A DNA stretch of 64,000 nucleotides from Cyclobacteriaceae bacterium (GCA_016787755.1 JAEUUA010000018.1:483186-547185), one strand, 5' to 3'. Counted from the stretch's first letter, positions 1 through 9,171 are shown. Notes: generated by a model from the sequence alone, not told the origin. Program-made: numbers and translations.

Positions 1-369
1 CACTTCCACTTTGCCGCCTTTTTTCAATTTGCCATGTCCTACAATGTGATCGATCTTATTTTTCTTAAACAGAAATTGAATTCCCTTACTCATGCCCGCA
101 GCTACATCGCGACTGCGTTTTACAATTCCGGTAAAATCCGCTTCTGCCCCTTTTATTTTTATGCCATAATCAGCAGCATGTTGCATGTATTCAAAAACAT
201 TAGCACTCTTTAACAGCGCTTTGGTAGGGATACAACCCCAGTTCAAACAAATGCCACCCAATTCTGCTTTTTCTACCACGCCTACCTTCATGCCTAATTG
301 AGAAGCACGAATTGCCGCTACATATCCGCCTGGGCCGGAGCCGATCACGATAAGATCATAATTTGCCAT
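1..369 (-). CDS. lpdA: Dihydrolipoyl dehydrogenase (E3), N-terminal part, runs off the window
   Basis: Read on the minus strand from the ATG at 369. The 123 visible codons give a FAD-binding Rossmann start (GSGPGGYVAA, residues 10-19) and the redox-active disulfide motif CLNWGC (residues 41-46) followed by IPTKALL, which together are diagnostic of dihydrolipoamide dehydrogenase. The enzyme reoxidises lipoyl groups of 2-oxoacid dehydrogenase complexes in the cytoplasm and passes electrons to NAD+. The remaining domains lie outside the window. It is divergent from the small membrane gene at 477. Mercuric reductase and glutathione reductase share the fold, but the CLNWGCIP form fits E3. Confidence 0.93.
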   Translation of the reverse strand, partial: MANYDLIVIGSGPGGYVAAIRASQLGMKVGVVEKAELGGICLNWGCIPTKALLKSANVFEYMQHAADYGIKIKGAEADFTGIVKRSRDVAAGMSKGIQFLFKKNKIDHIVGHGKLKKGGKVEV

Positions 370-460
370 ATCTATCTTCTATTAAATTGTTCTTAACTAC
401 TTTTGAAGGGCAAATTAACCCATTTATTAACGGTAAAAAAAGTTAGTTTAGCATTGGAAT

Positions 461-468
461 TATCTTTG
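461..468 (+). promoter_or_regulatory. Bacteroidota -7 promoter element (TATCTTTG)
   Basis: TATCTTTG matches the TAnnTTTG -7 consensus of Bacteroidota sigma factors. No clean TTTG -33 element is seen at the usual spacing. If used, transcription would begin about 3-6 bases before the ATG at 477, giving a nearly leaderless mRNA. Confidence 0.5.
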
Positions 469-476
469 TCGGATCT

Positions 477-665
477 ATGGAATTAAAGAATTCTCTTTTG
501 TTAGTCGCGGGCTCAGTTGCTGGAATCATTGGCGTGTTTTTAAAAATTACACATACGGATGGTGGAGAATTTTTCCGGGGATTGGGTTTAGGATTGATGA
601 TTGTATTCTGTTTTAATGTTTTTCCAAAATTAGTAAAGAAGAAAAATGAAATTACTACAAGGTAA
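477..665 (+). CDS. Small two-helix membrane protein, function unknown
   Basis: 62 residues. Two hydrophobic stretches (about residues 6-23 and 34-50) are separated by a short polar loop (THTDGGEFFRG) and followed by a Lys-rich tail (KLVKKKNE), which by the positive-inside rule is probably cytoplasmic. The 3' end overlaps the fabG start by 20 bases, so the two are probably co-transcribed and perhaps translationally coupled. I do not recognise a named family. The overlap, the promoter at 461 and the sensible membrane topology support a real gene; the shadow ORF on the other strand has none of these. Confidence 0.65.
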   Translation: MELKNSLLLVAGSVAGIIGVFLKITHTDGGEFFRGLGLGLMIVFCFNVFPKLVKKKNEITTR

Positions 666-1392
666 AAATGCACTCGTAACAGGTGCTTCAAAAGGAATAG
701 GGCGGGCTATTGCGATTCGGTATGCCGAACAAGGCTCTAATGTAGCATTCACGTATTTATCGAGTGTCGAACAAGGCCAGGCATTGGAAGCTGAGCTAGC
801 CGCAAAAGGTGTAAAAGCAAAAGGCTTTCGTTCGGATGCTTCCGATTTTGCTCAGGCGGATAAATTGATCAATGATGTAGTAACAGAATTTGGGTCGCTT
901 GATATTTTAGTGAACAACGCGGGTATTACTCAGGATAACTTGTTGCTGCGCATGACCGAGGAAATGTGGGACAAAGTAATCAACGTCAATCTTAAATCCT
1001 GCTTCAACACAGTGAAGGCGGTAACAAAACCGATGATGAAACAGAAAGGCGGCTCTATCATTAATATGACTTCCGTTGTGGGGTTGAAGGGCAATGCAGG
1101 CCAGGCAAATTATGCTGCCTCGAAGGCCGGTATCATCGGTTTTACAAAATCGGTAGCGCTTGAGTTAGGCTCGCGCGGTATCCGTTCCAACGCAATCGCT
1201 CCGGGTTTTATTGAAACTGAAATGACTGCTGTGCTTGATCCTAAAACAGTACAAAGCTGGCGCGATGCTATTCCGCTTAAGCGTGGTGGTCAGCCTCAAG
1301 ATGTTGCCGATGCGTGTGTGTTTTTAGGTTCTGATCTTTCTACTTACATCACCGGCCAGGTGTTACAGGTAGATGGAGGTATGCTTACCTAG
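646..1392 (+). CDS. fabG: 3-oxoacyl-[acyl-carrier-protein] reductase
   Basis: A 248-residue classical short-chain dehydrogenase of normal length. The cofactor motif TGASKGIG is at residues 12-19, NNAG at 90-93, and the catalytic tetrad is Asn114, Ser143, Tyr156 and Lys160 (YAASK). The C-terminal TGQVLQVDGG block is typical of FabG, which reduces 3-ketoacyl-ACP with NADPH in fatty acid elongation. It starts inside the preceding small membrane gene and is followed by a terminator. It stands alone, not in a fab cluster, so a role outside bulk fatty acid synthesis cannot be excluded, but the sequence is close to canonical FabG. Confidence 0.93.
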   Translation: MKLLQGKNALVTGASKGIGRAIAIRYAEQGSNVAFTYLSSVEQGQALEAELAAKGVKAKGFRSDASDFAQADKLINDVVTEFGSLDILVNNAGITQDNLLLRMTEEMWDKVINVNLKSCFNTVKAVTKPMMKQKGGSIINMTSVVGLKGNAGQANYAASKAGIIGFTKSVALELGSRGIRSNAIAPGFIETEMTAVLDPKTVQSWRDAIPLKRGGQPQDVADACVFLGSDLSTYITGQVLQVDGGMLT

Positions 1393-1418
1393 CGATAAAT
1401 TTTTAAATTCCATTTTTT

Positions 1419-1447
1419 AAGTCTGCCCCGAGCAGACTTTCTTTTTA
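1419..1447 (+). terminator. Rho-independent terminator after fabG
   Basis: AAGTCTGC (1419-1426) and GCAGACTT (1432-1439) form an 8-bp stem with a 5-base loop, followed by TCTTTTT. It lies 27 bases after the fabG stop. Confidence 0.85.
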
Positions 1448-1467
1448 ATCCGTACCAGTACTGAGCT

Positions 1468-1503
1468 ACAATACCCACTCGCTGGTATTGTGGTTTTTTT
1501 TTC
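1468..1503 (+). terminator. Second terminator downstream of fabG
   Basis: ACAATACC (1468-1475) pairs with GGTATTGT (1484-1491), followed by GG and a run of nine T. It lies between the first terminator and the next gene, so there are two terminators 50 bases apart. Confidence 0.75.
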
Positions 1504-1556
1504 TTCCCCACACCTTTCGGTTCAATTTTTATTACATCGAACCAAACACCAAACCC

Positions 1557-3200
1557 ATGAAAAAGAAACTTGTAGTGCTTGCCCTAGCACTTCTTTTTGC
1601 GGCACCTGTAATAATGGCGCAGCAATTAGATTTAGAAAAGACGTATAAAATATCGCGCGCCTCGAAACGTGGATTTTTAGCTGGTCTTGACTATGATAAA
1701 ACAGCCAAGACTTACACACTCACGTATTTCACCGATCAGAAGAAAAACACCTTTAAGTACGAGCAGTACGTGTTTGACAACGACTTCAACTTTATAAAGG
1801 ATGATGAGTTTACGGAGGATGCTGAAAAGATGAAGAAGAAGTTGAAGTGGTTTCGCTTTAAAGGAGAAGAATATACCGTGATGGGAAACACGGTTGAAAA
1901 TAACATGATGGGAACCCTGGTACTTCGTAAAAAGAAAATCACATACAAGTATCAATTCCTGTTAGGTGGCTATAATCGCAAAGTAGAAATCCTTGAAAAA
2001 GTAAAGCCTAAAACAGATGATGGCAACAAATTTACAGGCATGACACATGCAGAAGATGACATGACAGGGGACTTATACATACTTGCTTCAGTCAAAGCTA
2101 AAATCAGTGCAAAAGGAAATGAAGATGTGGGTGCTATTCGATTGATGAAGTTTGACAACGATCTTAATATGCTAAGGAGTACAGATTTTGAATTTCCACA
2201 TTTGCAAACTCTTGCGTTTGTTAGGGCGTTAGAGCGGGAAAACCCAGAGGATCCGGAAAGCCCTGGTGTATCTGGTATGATTCTCATTTTTGCTCCATCG
2301 AATGCCATGGGTAAAAAGTTAGCCGACCCAGATAATAATAACTACACATATGTGCGGGTGGATGATCAGTGTAATGTGGTAGAACGCTTTAGCTTTAAGA
2401 GCCCAGCCAGTTACTGGAGAATCGATGACATGTTGGTAAATAATAATGAACTTTACTTTTACGGTCCAGCGATGGCCGGTCGCGATAAATACTTTAATGA
2501 AGGTGCGGGTACACGCTTTGGCGGAGGCGAAGTAAAATATAAAGCTGTACAATTATTAAAAGTATCCGGTGGTAAAATGACTTATCTCACGGAAACTAAT
2601 CTTGAAGAATTTAAAGCGAAACAGCAATTTCCCCCTAGCCAACGAAAAACGCCTGATTACAACGGGCGCGAGTTTGGCGTACGATCTTACTTTTTTACAT
2701 CGGGTGGAGATTTAATTGTATTGGGTCAGAATTATGACAAGACAAAAGAAGGCCTGATTACCAAATACGAAGATGTATTAGGCTTTCACTTTGATGTGAA
2801 TGGAATATTAAAGGCACAGTACGGACTGGACACAAAAGAGAAAGGAATTACGGTTGATTATAATTATTTGAATGGAATAGGCTACACGACTGTCACCAAA
2901 ATAACTACTGTGTATGCTTGTCCTCAAACAATCATTGAAGGTAGTGATGGAGATCAATACTGGATTTTACAAGAGATAAAAGGACAAGGCCGTGATAAAT
3001 TGTTAACGTATCCTCGTATTGGAAAAATCAATATGAAAAACTCCACGTTGACTGATCTAAAAACTTTCGGTAAAGGCGAAGGCTTCTATCTTGACCCTAA
3101 ATATCCGTTTCTTGAAACAGATAAAAACGAAACTGTTGTCTTCTTCGGTGCGGACAAACCAGGTAAAGAACTTTGGTTTGCCCGCGTGAAATTGAAATAA
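1557..3200 (+). CDS. Large secreted protein of unknown function
   Basis: 547 residues from the ATG at 1557. This start is preferred over upstream in-frame codons because it places a clear signal peptide at the N terminus (MKKKLVVLALALLFAAPVIMAQ, cut after Ala-Gln). The mature part is rich in beta-type segments alternating with charged Lys/Asp loops, including phrases such as DLYILASVKAK, ELYFYGPAMAGRDKYF and ETVVFFGADKPGKELWFARV. These read like successive blades of a beta-propeller, but I could not assign a family. It has no lipobox, no transmembrane segment after the signal and no T9SS C-terminal domain, so it is probably periplasmic. It is flanked by terminators and is monocistronic. Confidence 0.85.
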   Translation: MKKKLVVLALALLFAAPVIMAQQLDLEKTYKISRASKRGFLAGLDYDKTAKTYTLTYFTDQKKNTFKYEQYVFDNDFNFIKDDEFTEDAEKMKKKLKWFRFKGEEYTVMGNTVENNMMGTLVLRKKKITYKYQFLLGGYNRKVEILEKVKPKTDDGNKFTGMTHAEDDMTGDLYILASVKAKISAKGNEDVGAIRLMKFDNDLNMLRSTDFEFPHLQTLAFVRALERENPEDPESPGVSGMILIFAPSNAMGKKLADPDNNNYTYVRVDDQCNVVERFSFKSPASYWRIDDMLVNNNELYFYGPAMAGRDKYFNEGAGTRFGGGEVKYKAVQLLKVSGGKMTYLTETNLEEFKAKQQFPPSQRKTPDYNGREFGVRSYFFTSGGDLIVLGQNYDKTKEGLITKYEDVLGFHFDVNGILKAQYGLDTKEKGITVDYNYLNGIGYTTVTKITTVYACPQTIIEGSDGDQYWILQEIKGQGRDKLLTYPRIGKINMKNSTLTDLKTFGKGEGFYLDPKYPFLETDKNETVVFFGADKPGKELWFARVKLK

Positions 3201-3220
3201 TTTGCTTGGATTTAATCCAA

Positions 3221-3250
3221 AAAAGCGTGGAGTAATCTCCACGCTTTTTT
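3221..3250. terminator. Bidirectional terminator between convergent genes
   Basis: GCGTGGAG (3225-3232) pairs with CTCCACGC (3237-3244), flanked by an A run on the left and a T run on the right. It can serve both the secreted protein gene on plus and the GH109 gene ending at 3252 on minus. Confidence 0.88.
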
Positions 3251-3251
3251 T

Positions 3252-4658
3252 TTACATTTTCACTTTGGTTGTACCGCCCATTTTCAATGAGATGTCAATC
3301 GGTTTATTTGTTTTCCAACTACCGCCTGTGAAGTCAGGGACATCAATTGATTTAGATCGGCTTGCCACGGACTGCTCACTGAGGGGAGCTATGGAACTCC
3401 AAAGCGCGGCATCATAAACATCCAGATCAAGCGGCAACCCATTCCGTAAGCAATCAATGGTTCGCCAGTCCATCAGGAAGTCCATACCTCCGTGCCCTCC
3501 AACTTGTTTTGCCAATTCCCCAACCCGAGCGACAATAGGGGGTTGAAATTTTTTCTCCATTATTGAGAATTCAGATGAATCGATCCAGCCTTCATCACCA
3601 AATGAAATCCGGGGAGGATCCGGATACTTAATTACGGATCCTTTGGTTCCACTGACTTTAAAGATGCGCGAATAAATATTTGGAGACGATACGTCATGTT
3701 GCAGCATGATTGTTTTGCCTTTTTCAGTTTTAATAGTGGTAATATTCATATTTCCACGAAACGTCTTGGTCGAAAATTGCTGATAAAAAGAATCTTTTGC
3801 CGCCAACTCAGTTGCTTTCGCATGCATGCTAAAATCGTTTGTCGAGGTGGATACCAAATAATCCATCTTATCACCGCGATTGATATCAAGAACTTGAGCA
3901 ATGGGCCCTAACCCATGGGTGGGATACAAATTGCCATTTCTGAAATTCTCTTTTAGCCTCCACATGTCATAGTAGGTCTCTTTTCTAAAATTGGCATTTA
4001 ATAAATCATGATTGTAGGCTCCTTCCGTGTGAATAATTTCGCCAAACATTCCCTGACGAGCCATATTGAGTGTCAGTAATTCAAAAAAATCATAACAACA
4101 ATTCTCAAGAATCATGCAATGTTTGCGCGTGCGTTCTGAAGTTTCGACTAATTGCCAGCACTCTTCAATAGTTTTTGCTGCAGGCACCTCAATACATACA
4201 TGTTTACCCTGTTCCATAGCATACAGTGCCATAGGCGCATGCAGGCTCCACGGGGTGGCAATATAAATCAGATCGATATCGGCACGATCACACATGCGCT
4301 TCCACTCTTCTTCTTTGCCGGTGTAAATCTGAGGATTGTGTTCAGATCCTTCGAGTGATTTCTTAACCGAGTTCACTTTATCAGGTCTAATATCACACAA
4401 CGCCTTAATACTTACTCCATCAATTTTACTCATTCGATTTACAGCGCCTGGACCCCGGTTTCCAAGTCCAACAAATCCTATTCTTACGGTTTCAAGTTTG
4501 GGAGCCGCATACCCGCACATGTTAAATTTCTGGGGTGATACGTTTGAGTTCTTTCTATGCTCCTCTGCATGAGCCCGTGTATTAAATATACCCGAGCCCG
4601 CAAAACTTAATCCTGCCAGGCTGGAAACCTTTAAAAAATTCCTTCTGTTTTGCTTCAT
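3252..4658 (-). CDS. Gfo/Idh/MocA oxidoreductase-fold glycosidase, GH109 type (alpha-N-acetylgalactosaminidase-like)
   Basis: 468 residues with a Tat-type signal (RRNFLK, residues 5-10) and hydrophobic stretch. The Rossmann part carries VGLGNRGPGAV and GKHVCIEVPAA, followed by ENCCYD, GEIIHTEGAYNHDLL and NLYPTHGLGP. These are hallmarks of family GH109, which uses tightly bound NAD+ to cleave alpha-GalNAc or related N-acetylhexosaminides by a redox-assisted mechanism. Tat export fits a cofactor folded in before secretion. It is transcribed divergently from the flavoprotein gene, across a region holding a LacI-type operator. Substrate specificity inside GH109 cannot be read from the sequence, and some members are plain sugar dehydrogenases. 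Confidence 0.85.
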   Translation of the reverse strand: MKQNRRNFLKVSSLAGLSFAGSGIFNTRAHAEEHRKNSNVSPQKFNMCGYAAPKLETVRIGFVGLGNRGPGAVNRMSKIDGVSIKALCDIRPDKVNSVKKSLEGSEHNPQIYTGKEEEWKRMCDRADIDLIYIATPWSLHAPMALYAMEQGKHVCIEVPAAKTIEECWQLVETSERTRKHCMILENCCYDFFELLTLNMARQGMFGEIIHTEGAYNHDLLNANFRKETYYDMWRLKENFRNGNLYPTHGLGPIAQVLDINRGDKMDYLVSTSTNDFSMHAKATELAAKDSFYQQFSTKTFRGNMNITTIKTEKGKTIMLQHDVSSPNIYSRIFKVSGTKGSVIKYPDPPRISFGDEGWIDSSEFSIMEKKFQPPIVARVGELAKQVGGHGGMDFLMDWRTIDCLRNGLPLDLDVYDAALWSSIAPLSEQSVASRSKSIDVPDFTGGSWKTNKPIDISLKMGGTTKVKM

Positions 4659-4738
4659 CGAAATATGGGTTAATAAGTTTTATAACTATTTATAAGTGTC
4701 AATCCACAATTTCAGACCTAAATAGACAGGATCAAAAT

Positions 4739-4753
4739 AATGCAAACGTTTCG
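4739..4753. promoter_or_regulatory. LacI-type operator in the GH109 / flavoprotein divergent region
   Basis: AATGCAAACGTTTCG has the palindromic core AAACGTTT expected for a LacI-family operator. Its reverse complement, CGAAACGTTTGCATT, occurs again exactly at 11543-11557 before susC. It sits about 80 bases from both flanking start codons. The LacI gene of the locus is at 7040. Confidence 0.7.
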
Positions 4754-4833
4754 TTCCTCTTTTTGTTGATAACATCTCCATTCAAACACGTATCATTGTT
4801 TACGTAAAAAAAACTGACTTAAACTCCGCTGCT

Positions 4834-6291
4834 ATGAGCTCATTGAAAAGAAGAGATTTTCTTAAACATTCAGTAATTGCCAGCATGGGTGCAAGTCTTA
4901 TTAATTCAGAGGCCTTTGCAAAAACAGAGCAAAAAGAATTTACTGAAGTTCAACGCGCCCTGGGGCCACCTAAAAAAATAATAATAGGAGGGGGCGGTAT
5001 TGGTGGATTGTGCACCGGGTATGAATTAATGAAAAAAGGACACGAGGTAATAATACTGGAGGCTTCAGGACGCCATGGTGGACATGTATTTACTGTGCAT
5101 GATGGACTTTCTGACGGACTCTATGGTGATTTTGGGCAGGAACATATCTCAAAGCCAGGGTATGATTTGTACTGGAGTTATATAAAAGAATTTGGACTAA
5201 CAGCCCTTCCGTATCCGCGAAGAAAAAACCTGATGCGAAGAATCAATGGAAAATTCTATTCAGAAAAAATGTTGAATGACCCGCTTGTTCTTAAAAATTT
5301 CGGATTTAATGCGCATGAAATAAAATTCCTTTCTGTCAATCCGTGGTGGAACATCAAATCGCTTTATGTGGAACCCTATCTGAGTAAATTCAAAGACGAA
5401 TATCAACCATTCGGCATTGGATACGATGAGTTAGATAACATCCCTATGGCTGACCTTTACAAAAAGGCCGGAGCCTCTGACATGGCGCTTAGTCTGTTAG
5501 GAGGCAATACCTCCTCAGCGTTATTTGATCTATGGATGTCTGCTATCCTTAAAATCAGGAATGTACCCGAATCTCCACCAGAAGTTTTCAGACTTAAAGG
5601 TGGCAATCAAATGTTGCCAAATGCCTTTGCTAAACGGTTAGGAACACGGGTGAAGTTAAACAGTGTTATTCAGGAAATTAGCTATAGTGAAAAAGGAGTG
5701 ACTGTTTCTTTCAAGCAAAACAACGAGGTGAAAAAATTGACTTCCGATTATTTTGTCAATTGTATACCCTTACCCGCCTTAAAAAATATTCAGTTTATTC
5801 CTGAGTTGCCTCCTGAAAAGCAATACCTCTGCGATACTATTGAATACGATTCGTACCAGCGGTTTGTATTTCAAGCCAGCTCAAAATTTTGGGAAGCTGA
5901 TAATCTTAGCATCAATATGGAGCTGGATAGTACTGATCTCTGGAACGTTTGGCAATCCGCGGAAGAAGTTGATACCCACCGGGTTATTGTTTTGGGGACG
6001 GGTTCGGGGGGCATTTCTCCGCAGCGCGCACTTGCAGCTTTTCGTGAAATGTATCCAGGGAAGGATACTATTGAACAAGCATTGGGAAAGGATTGGACAA
6101 AAGACTCATTCTCCCCAACATGTGAGAGAAGACCTTTTCCAATAGGACAGTTGAATAAATTCTGGCCTAATCTAATGAACCCTGTTGGACGAATTCATTT
6201 TGCAGGTGCTTATGCGGACAATTTAAATTGGGGAACAGAAGCCGCCACGCGCTCAGCAAATCGAGTTGCAAATGCGATAGATAAAGCATGA
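4834..6291 (+). CDS. Tat-exported FAD-dependent amine-oxidase-type oxidoreductase
   Basis: 485 residues. Tat motif KRRDFLK at residues 5-11, then a FAD-binding motif GGGGIGGLCTGYEL and the downstream EASGRHGGHVFTV block typical of the monoamine oxidase/phytoene desaturase superfamily. The C-terminal FAD contact is IHFAGAYADNLNWGTEAA. Tat export means the enzyme works folded in the periplasm. Its stop overlaps the start of the cytochrome c gene (ATGA), which suggests that the cytochrome is its electron acceptor. The substrate is unknown. A sugar, amino sugar or amine released by this locus is plausible, but that is inference from the neighbours. Confidence 0.85.
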   Translation: MSSLKRRDFLKHSVIASMGASLINSEAFAKTEQKEFTEVQRALGPPKKIIIGGGGIGGLCTGYELMKKGHEVIILEASGRHGGHVFTVHDGLSDGLYGDFGQEHISKPGYDLYWSYIKEFGLTALPYPRRKNLMRRINGKFYSEKMLNDPLVLKNFGFNAHEIKFLSVNPWWNIKSLYVEPYLSKFKDEYQPFGIGYDELDNIPMADLYKKAGASDMALSLLGGNTSSALFDLWMSAILKIRNVPESPPEVFRLKGGNQMLPNAFAKRLGTRVKLNSVIQEISYSEKGVTVSFKQNNEVKKLTSDYFVNCIPLPALKNIQFIPELPPEKQYLCDTIEYDSYQRFVFQASSKFWEADNLSINMELDSTDLWNVWQSAEEVDTHRVIVLGTGSGGISPQRALAAFREMYPGKDTIEQALGKDWTKDSFSPTCERRPFPIGQLNKFWPNLMNPVGRIHFAGAYADNLNWGTEAATRSANRVANAIDKA

Positions 6292-7034
6292 TCCTTCGAA
6301 AGATTAAAGTTTGCCTTCTGTTCATGCCAGGTATTACCTTATTAGTATTCTCTACAATGGCGTTTGTGAACCATCAATCACAGAACAGTCCTCCGGAAGT
6401 TCTCATTATTTCTCCAAGTGCCAATAGCGCCTTTCGTTGGAACTCACCCATACGATATGCCATTCAGGTGACTGATAAAGAAGACGGAGACTCAAGGTAC
6501 GATGAAATAAATACTAATGAAGTTTTACTGCGAGTATTGTATTTACAAGATAGTTCACATGTGTTCGAGTACAGCGATACTAAAATGGAAGAGGAACCAA
6601 AAGCAATCACCTTAATTAAAACGTCCACATGCTTTAATTGCCATTCGAATAAAAATAAACTAATTGGACCTTCTTTTAGTCAAATCGCTGATAAGTACGG
6701 GAATAGTAAAGAATCGATATCCACATTGGTAGGCAAAGTTATAAATGGATCAGTGGGCATATGGGGTGATGTGCCTATGCCTTCGAATACCGACTTGAGC
6801 ACAGACGAAATTCAAACTATTATCAAATGGTTATTAGAGACTGGTAACGATCCTAACGTGTTTTATCAACGAGGTTTAACGGGAACGTTCGTACTAAAGG
6901 AAGAACAATATAAAAGAGAGAATCAAAGGGGTGTATTTGTTCTTACCGCTAGTTATCTTGATCAAGGGTTTGGAAATAACCAATCTGCAAAGAGGCAAGG
7001 CCAACATTCCATTGTTATAAAACCTTTCAACTAA
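6288..7034 (+). CDS. Exported c-type cytochrome with an N-terminal Ig-like/PKD-like region
   Basis: 248 residues. Uncleaved anchor or signal at residues 7-27, then a beta-rich region starting PPEVLIISPS and resembling the PKD-like module often fused to cytochrome c in Bacteroidota sugar dehydrogenases. A class I cytochrome c domain follows: heme motif CFNCH at 115-119, KLIGPSF, and the likely axial Met164 in DVPMPSN. It overlaps the flavoprotein gene by four bases and is followed five bases later by the LacI gene. Likely role: takes electrons from the flavoprotein to the respiratory chain. The C-terminal 60 residues return to a beta-type sequence, so the heme domain is inserted or flanked on both sides. 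Confidence 0.85.
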   Translation: MILRKIKVCLLFMPGITLLVFSTMAFVNHQSQNSPPEVLIISPSANSAFRWNSPIRYAIQVTDKEDGDSRYDEINTNEVLLRVLYLQDSSHVFEYSDTKMEEEPKAITLIKTSTCFNCHSNKNKLIGPSFSQIADKYGNSKESISTLVGKVINGSVGIWGDVPMPSNTDLSTDEIQTIIKWLLETGNDPNVFYQRGLTGTFVLKEEQYKRENQRGVFVLTASYLDQGFGNNQSAKRQGQHSIVIKPFN

Positions 7035-7039
7035 CCAAT

Positions 7040-8068
7040 GTGAAAAAAAGGGCTCCTACCATTAAAGAAATTGCAAAGATGCTGAACTTATCAGTATCTA
7101 CAGTTTCGCGTGCTCTGCACGACAACACCCACATTAGTCCTGCTACAATTAAGCGTGTAAAAGAAGTGGCCGAAGAATTGGAGTATGAGCCCAATCAAAT
7201 GGCTATGTTTCTTCAATCAGGAAAGACCTTTACGCTGGGCGTAATCATTCCACATTTATCTGAGGCATTTTTTTCTGAAGCAATTAGTGGCATTGAGGAT
7301 TATGCAAGTGAACATAATTATAATGTATTAATGGGGCAGTCGCATGATAGTGTGGATCGTGAAAAAAAAATTGTAGGTGCAATGAAAAACCATCGGGTTG
7401 ATGGAATCCTTGTTTCCATTGCTAAAAACTCAAAAGATTTTAATCATTTTGAAATTCTTCAGAAATATGAAATTCCAGTTGTATTCTTCGATCGGGTTCC
7501 TGAGAGGGCAGAGTTTAATACCGTTACTTGCAAAATGGAAACGGGGATGTTTGAAGCCGTAGATTTTTTAGCTAAAAAAGGACACACACGTATCGCTTTT
7601 ATGAATGGCCCGCGCGATTTGTTAGCCACGCGGGAACGGCAGATGGGTTATGAATCGTCTTTGAAGGCGTTACATTTGATAAATAATGCTGAATATGTTG
7701 TGCATTCAGATTTGTCATCCGAATCAACACATCGCGCCATGCAACAATTGATTACCTTAAACCCAAAGCCCACAGCGGTAATTGCTTTTAATGATTATGT
7801 AGCACTCGATGCCATGCAGTATGCTCGAAAAATGAATATACAAATAAATCAGGATATTAGCTTTGTAAGTTTTGCTAACCTGCCTATTAACAATTATATG
7901 GAAAATCCACCTCTTGCTTCCGTTGAACAATTTCCCTATCGGCAAGGCCAACGAGCAACTGAATTATTATTGCAGATTTTGTCCATCCCTAAAAATAAAC
8001 GAGAGCAGGAAGTGATCAGGAAAATAATATTAGAACCTCGCCTTGTCATCCACACTAGATCGAATTAA
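7040..8068 (+). CDS. LacI-family transcriptional regulator
   Basis: 342 residues starting at GTG 7040; the overlapping ATG at 7038 is immediately stopped. The helix-turn-helix is at the N terminus (PTIKEIAKMLNLSVSTVSRAL, residues 6-26), with the hinge region KRVKEVAEELEYEPNQMA, followed by a periplasmic-binding-protein-like sensor domain (TLGVIIPHL, VVFFDRVPE, AVIAFNDYVA). Length and order are normal for the family. It lies in the middle of the carbohydrate locus, and two copies of a LacI-like operator sit before the GH109/flavoprotein pair and before susC, so it is probably the local regulator. The effector is presumably a sugar or sugar phosphate of the pathway; its identity is not evident. 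Confidence 0.93.
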   Translation: MKKRAPTIKEIAKMLNLSVSTVSRALHDNTHISPATIKRVKEVAEELEYEPNQMAMFLQSGKTFTLGVIIPHLSEAFFSEAISGIEDYASEHNYNVLMGQSHDSVDREKKIVGAMKNHRVDGILVSIAKNSKDFNHFEILQKYEIPVVFFDRVPERAEFNTVTCKMETGMFEAVDFLAKKGHTRIAFMNGPRDLLATRERQMGYESSLKALHLINNAEYVVHSDLSSESTHRAMQQLITLNPKPTAVIAFNDYVALDAMQYARKMNIQINQDISFVSFANLPINNYMENPPLASVEQFPYRQGQRATELLLQILSIPKNKREQEVIRKIILEPRLVIHTRSN

Positions 8069-8076
8069 TTATTCCT

Positions 8077-9171
8077 ATGCTTTCACGTATCTTAAATTGC
8101 TATGGTATTACCCACGAACAGTGTCTGGTTGAGCCCCTGGTGAGCGGGCTGATTAACAAAACATGGAAAATAACCCATGGCCATAAAGCTTTCATATTGC
8201 AGCGTATAAATGACCACGTCTTCAAAATGCCACAAAAGATTGCCGATAACCTGCGATTGCTTGACGAGTACCTGAAGGCAAATAGTCCAGACTATCTTTT
8301 TGTATGTCCCATTCAAAATTTGGAATCAAAAGAAATGACTTACGATTCCGAGTTTGGCTATTTTAGACTATTCCCATTCATTCAGGGCTCACATACAATT
8401 AATGTCGTTTCTTCAGCCGATCAGGCCTATGAGGCAGCATTGCAGTTTGGAAAATTCACAAAGCACCTATCTGGTTTTAATGCATCAAAGTTGCATACTA
8501 CCATCCCCAATTTCCACAATCTTTCGCTTCGATACAGCCAATACAGAGATTCTTTGGCTCATGGAAATAAAAGTCGAATGCATCAAGCGGAGAAATTGAT
8601 TCATGATTTGGAACAACACAAAAGCATCCTTGACACGTTCGAAAAACTCCAACGCAACGATCAGGTTAAAAAACGGGTAATGCATCACGACACAAAAATC
8701 AGCAATGTGTTATTCAATGATGCCGGAAAAGGAATAGCTATTATTGACTTAGATACCGTAATGCCTGGCTATTTTATCAGTGATGTGGGTGACATGATGC
8801 GCACCTATCTTTCGCCAGCGAATGAAGAAGAAAAGGATTTTTCGAGAATAGAAATACGGGACGATTTTTTTAAAGCGATCGTTAATGGATATATAAGCAG
8901 TATGGAAAACGAACTAACAGAAGTTGAGCAAAGGTTGATCTTATACTCAGGCCAGTTCATTATCTTCATGCAAGCCATTCGGTTTCTGGCAGACTATTTT
9001 AATGATGATACGTATTATGGCGTATCGTATGAAGAAAATAATTTGGTGCGAGCTACCAATCAGCTTACTTTGCTAAAAAAACTGGAAGAGAAAAAAATTG
9101 AGTTAGAGAATTATATTAAAGAAGAATTAAAAACTCATTCTCATTTTTTCTTCGGTAAACATTCAAAATGA
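8077..9171 (+). CDS. N-acetylhexosamine 1-kinase-like phosphotransferase (APH/ChoK fold)
   Basis: 364 residues, no signal, cytoplasmic. An aminoglycoside-phosphotransferase-fold kinase with the catalytic loop HHDTKISNVLF (203-213) and metal-binding block AIIDLDTVMPG (221-231). The wording DLDTVMPG followed by DVGDMMRTY closely resembles NahK, which phosphorylates GlcNAc or GalNAc at C1 in the lacto-N-biose pathway. The early segment VSGLINKTW serves nucleotide binding. Eight bases separate it from the LacI gene, so it shares the operon. Together with GH109 it points to N-acetylhexosamine use. Substrate choice is inferred from family resemblance and context. Confidence 0.8.
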   Translation: MLSRILNCYGITHEQCLVEPLVSGLINKTWKITHGHKAFILQRINDHVFKMPQKIADNLRLLDEYLKANSPDYLFVCPIQNLESKEMTYDSEFGYFRLFPFIQGSHTINVVSSADQAYEAALQFGKFTKHLSGFNASKLHTTIPNFHNLSLRYSQYRDSLAHGNKSRMHQAEKLIHDLEQHKSILDTFEKLQRNDQVKKRVMHHDTKISNVLFNDAGKGIAIIDLDTVMPGYFISDVGDMMRTYLSPANEEEKDFSRIEIRDDFFKAIVNGYISSMENELTEVEQRLILYSGQFIIFMQAIRFLADYFNDDTYYGVSYEENNLVRATNQLTLLKKLEEKKIELENYIKEELKTHSHFFFGKHSK

